From Chthonomonadaceae bacterium (GTDB lineage Bacteria; Armatimonadota; Chthonomonadetes; Chthonomonadales; Chthonomonadaceae): a stretch of 64,000 bases of DNA. The stretch covers positions 1 through 64,000 of the forward strand of contig JANWZQ010000190.1 in the NCBI GenBank assembly GCA_025054835.1, written 5' to 3'. Positions within the stretch are counted from its first letter, which is position 1, and each line of letters opens with the position of its first letter. Of this stretch, positions 63,251 through 64,000 are shown in pieces. The position numbers were made by a program, and so were the translations under genes. The notes beneath the pieces are model-generated. The model saw nothing but the letters and a program-made list of their open reading frames with translations, did not search any database and was not told the DNA's origin.

Positions 63251-64000
63251 TCGAATGCCAGACGGTCGATGATCACCTCACCGCGCGCACTCACGTCGTT
63301 AACAAAGTCCCCGGTCTTGATCGACAGGCGCTCCACCCGCCCCGGCTTGCGGTACTCCTGCCTGCGGAAACGGTCGTCAACCCGTGCGCGGGTCAGACGC
63401 TCCAGCTGATCCAGAGGCAAACGGACCTCCTGCGCCTGCGGCGTGACCGGGATCAGGGCCGAACGCCACCGCTCCAGCGGCCCATTCTCCAGATAGAGGC
63501 GCACATAGGGCAGACCGGAACCGCGCACCCGGAATCGCACGGAGCGGTACGCCCCCAGATCCGGCACCTGATAGGTATCGGCGTTGGCAAAATAGGTGCC
63601 CTTGCCATCCGGAGCGAACCGGTCCACCCGGAGGATCACCGCGCTATCTTTCACGGTCACAGAAGCGCGCGTCTCCCGGTTGAACTGCCCGACCCACCCC
63701 TCCTGCGCATGGAGCTGGTACGGGGCCGGGCGTGTCACCGGTCGATCCAGGGTGCGCACCCCCGCCAGGGTGATGCCGAACAGAGCCAGCACTCCCGTCG
63801 CAGCCAGCAGGCCATTGCGCCACCGACGCCTGCGGCGTACCTGCTCCACCCGCCGCGCATGCACCTCGGCGGCAGCACGGTGCAGATACTCCTCGGGGAG
63901 CCCGACCTCCTCGGCAGCCCGTATGGCCGCCTGCCGTTCCTGCGCCTCGCCCTGCCTCTCCAGATCGCGCTGATACATCTCGGATGCAACACGCACGACC
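63247..64000 (-). CDS. Membrane-anchored protein with a jellyroll-like extracytoplasmic domain (may be partial)
   Basis: About 249 residues visible; the frame is open to the window edge, so the true start may lie outside (GTG 63996 is the last start here). An N-terminal helical, charged segment (EMYQRDLERQGEAQERQAAIRAAEEVGLPEEYLHRAAAEV) precedes a membrane helix (GLLAATGVLALFGITLAGV), then a beta-rich domain (SVTVKDSAVILRVDRFAPDGKGTYFANADTYQVPDLGAYRSVRFRVRG) that resembles a carbohydrate-binding jellyroll. Its stop overlaps the second asparagine-synthetase-like gene (GTGA), so it heads or belongs to that operon. Function unknown. Confidence 0.7.
   Translation of the reverse strand, partial: VVRVASEMYQRDLERQGEAQERQAAIRAAEEVGLPEEYLHRAAAEVHARRVEQVRRRRRWRNGLLAATGVLALFGITLAGVRTLDRPVTRPAPYQLHAQEGWVGQFNRETRASVTVKDSAVILRVDRFAPDGKGTYFANADTYQVPDLGAYRSVRFRVRGSGLPYVRLYLENGPLERWRSALIPVTPQAQEVRLPLDQLERLTRARVDDRFRRQEYRKPGRVERLSIKTGDFVNDVSARGEVIIDRLAFE

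Overview
The window is GC-rich chromosomal DNA from a diderm bacterium. It encodes outer-membrane barrels, TolC/HlyD, an LptD/OstA-like protein, an OmpH/Skp-like protein and lipoproteins. It also has a prepilin-like DUF1559 (H-X9-DG) protein, a CxxCH-tagged glutathione peroxidase, pyruvate:ferredoxin oxidoreductase and very large secreted proteins. This mix fits an Armatimonadota-like or similar environmental lineage. That placement is an inference from gene content only. TTG and GTG starts backed by strong Shine-Dalgarno sequences are frequent.

Layout. 1-4151 (minus): nifJ followed by a dihydroorotate-dehydrogenase-like gene that runs off the left edge. 4369-5124: an outer-membrane barrel. 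5189-5837: a non-coding block with ten perfect copies of the palindrome GTTTCACGTGAAAC, the ParB-binding parS core, spaced 57-92 bp apart. I read it as a chromosomal centromere cluster, which would place the window near oriC. 5915-9047 (plus): PHP-domain protein, AAA ATPase, and an RRM RNA-binding protein with its own consensus promoter and a long leader. 9224-13690 (minus): DUF1559 pseudopilin, then a DUF4178 / 61-aa / DUF350 / membrane spermidine-synthase operon. 13803-15335: atypical Nramp-family transporter.

15626-33494 (minus) is an 18-kb secretome block. It holds a Big-1/OstA/barrel fusion, two CsgG/TolB-like secreted proteins, and three huge secreted proteins (one with unknown N-terminus, one subtilase, one beta-propeller) that share a C-terminal module of roughly 450 residues ending in a FlgD-like Ig domain. 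33744-40538 (minus) is housekeeping: coaE, rpsA, an AI-2E family exporter and a secDF fusion. 40849-43472 (plus): purN, OmpH-like, and a degenerate histidine kinase, followed by tRNA-Val(GAC).

43767-52728: a zinc-ribbon membrane protein, two lipoproteins, a small Cys/His protein, a GNAT protein, and an ECF sigma / zinc anti-sigma / HtrA envelope-stress unit. 52813-56869 (minus): a translationally coupled tetR-tolC-hlyD operon with no inner-membrane pump and a palindromic candidate operator. 57202-58600 (plus): DUF2227 protein and the CxxCH-glutathione peroxidase. 58693-64000 (minus): a fully coupled four-gene operon with two asparagine-synthetase-like enzymes whose glutaminase halves are degenerate, a zinc-ribbon membrane protein between them, and a membrane-anchored protein that may continue past the right edge.

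The two most unusual items are the dense parS cluster and the twin asparagine-synthetase-like operon. Next is the shared C-terminal module of the secreted giants. No CRISPR array, insertion sequence, rRNA, dnaA or parAB was found here.
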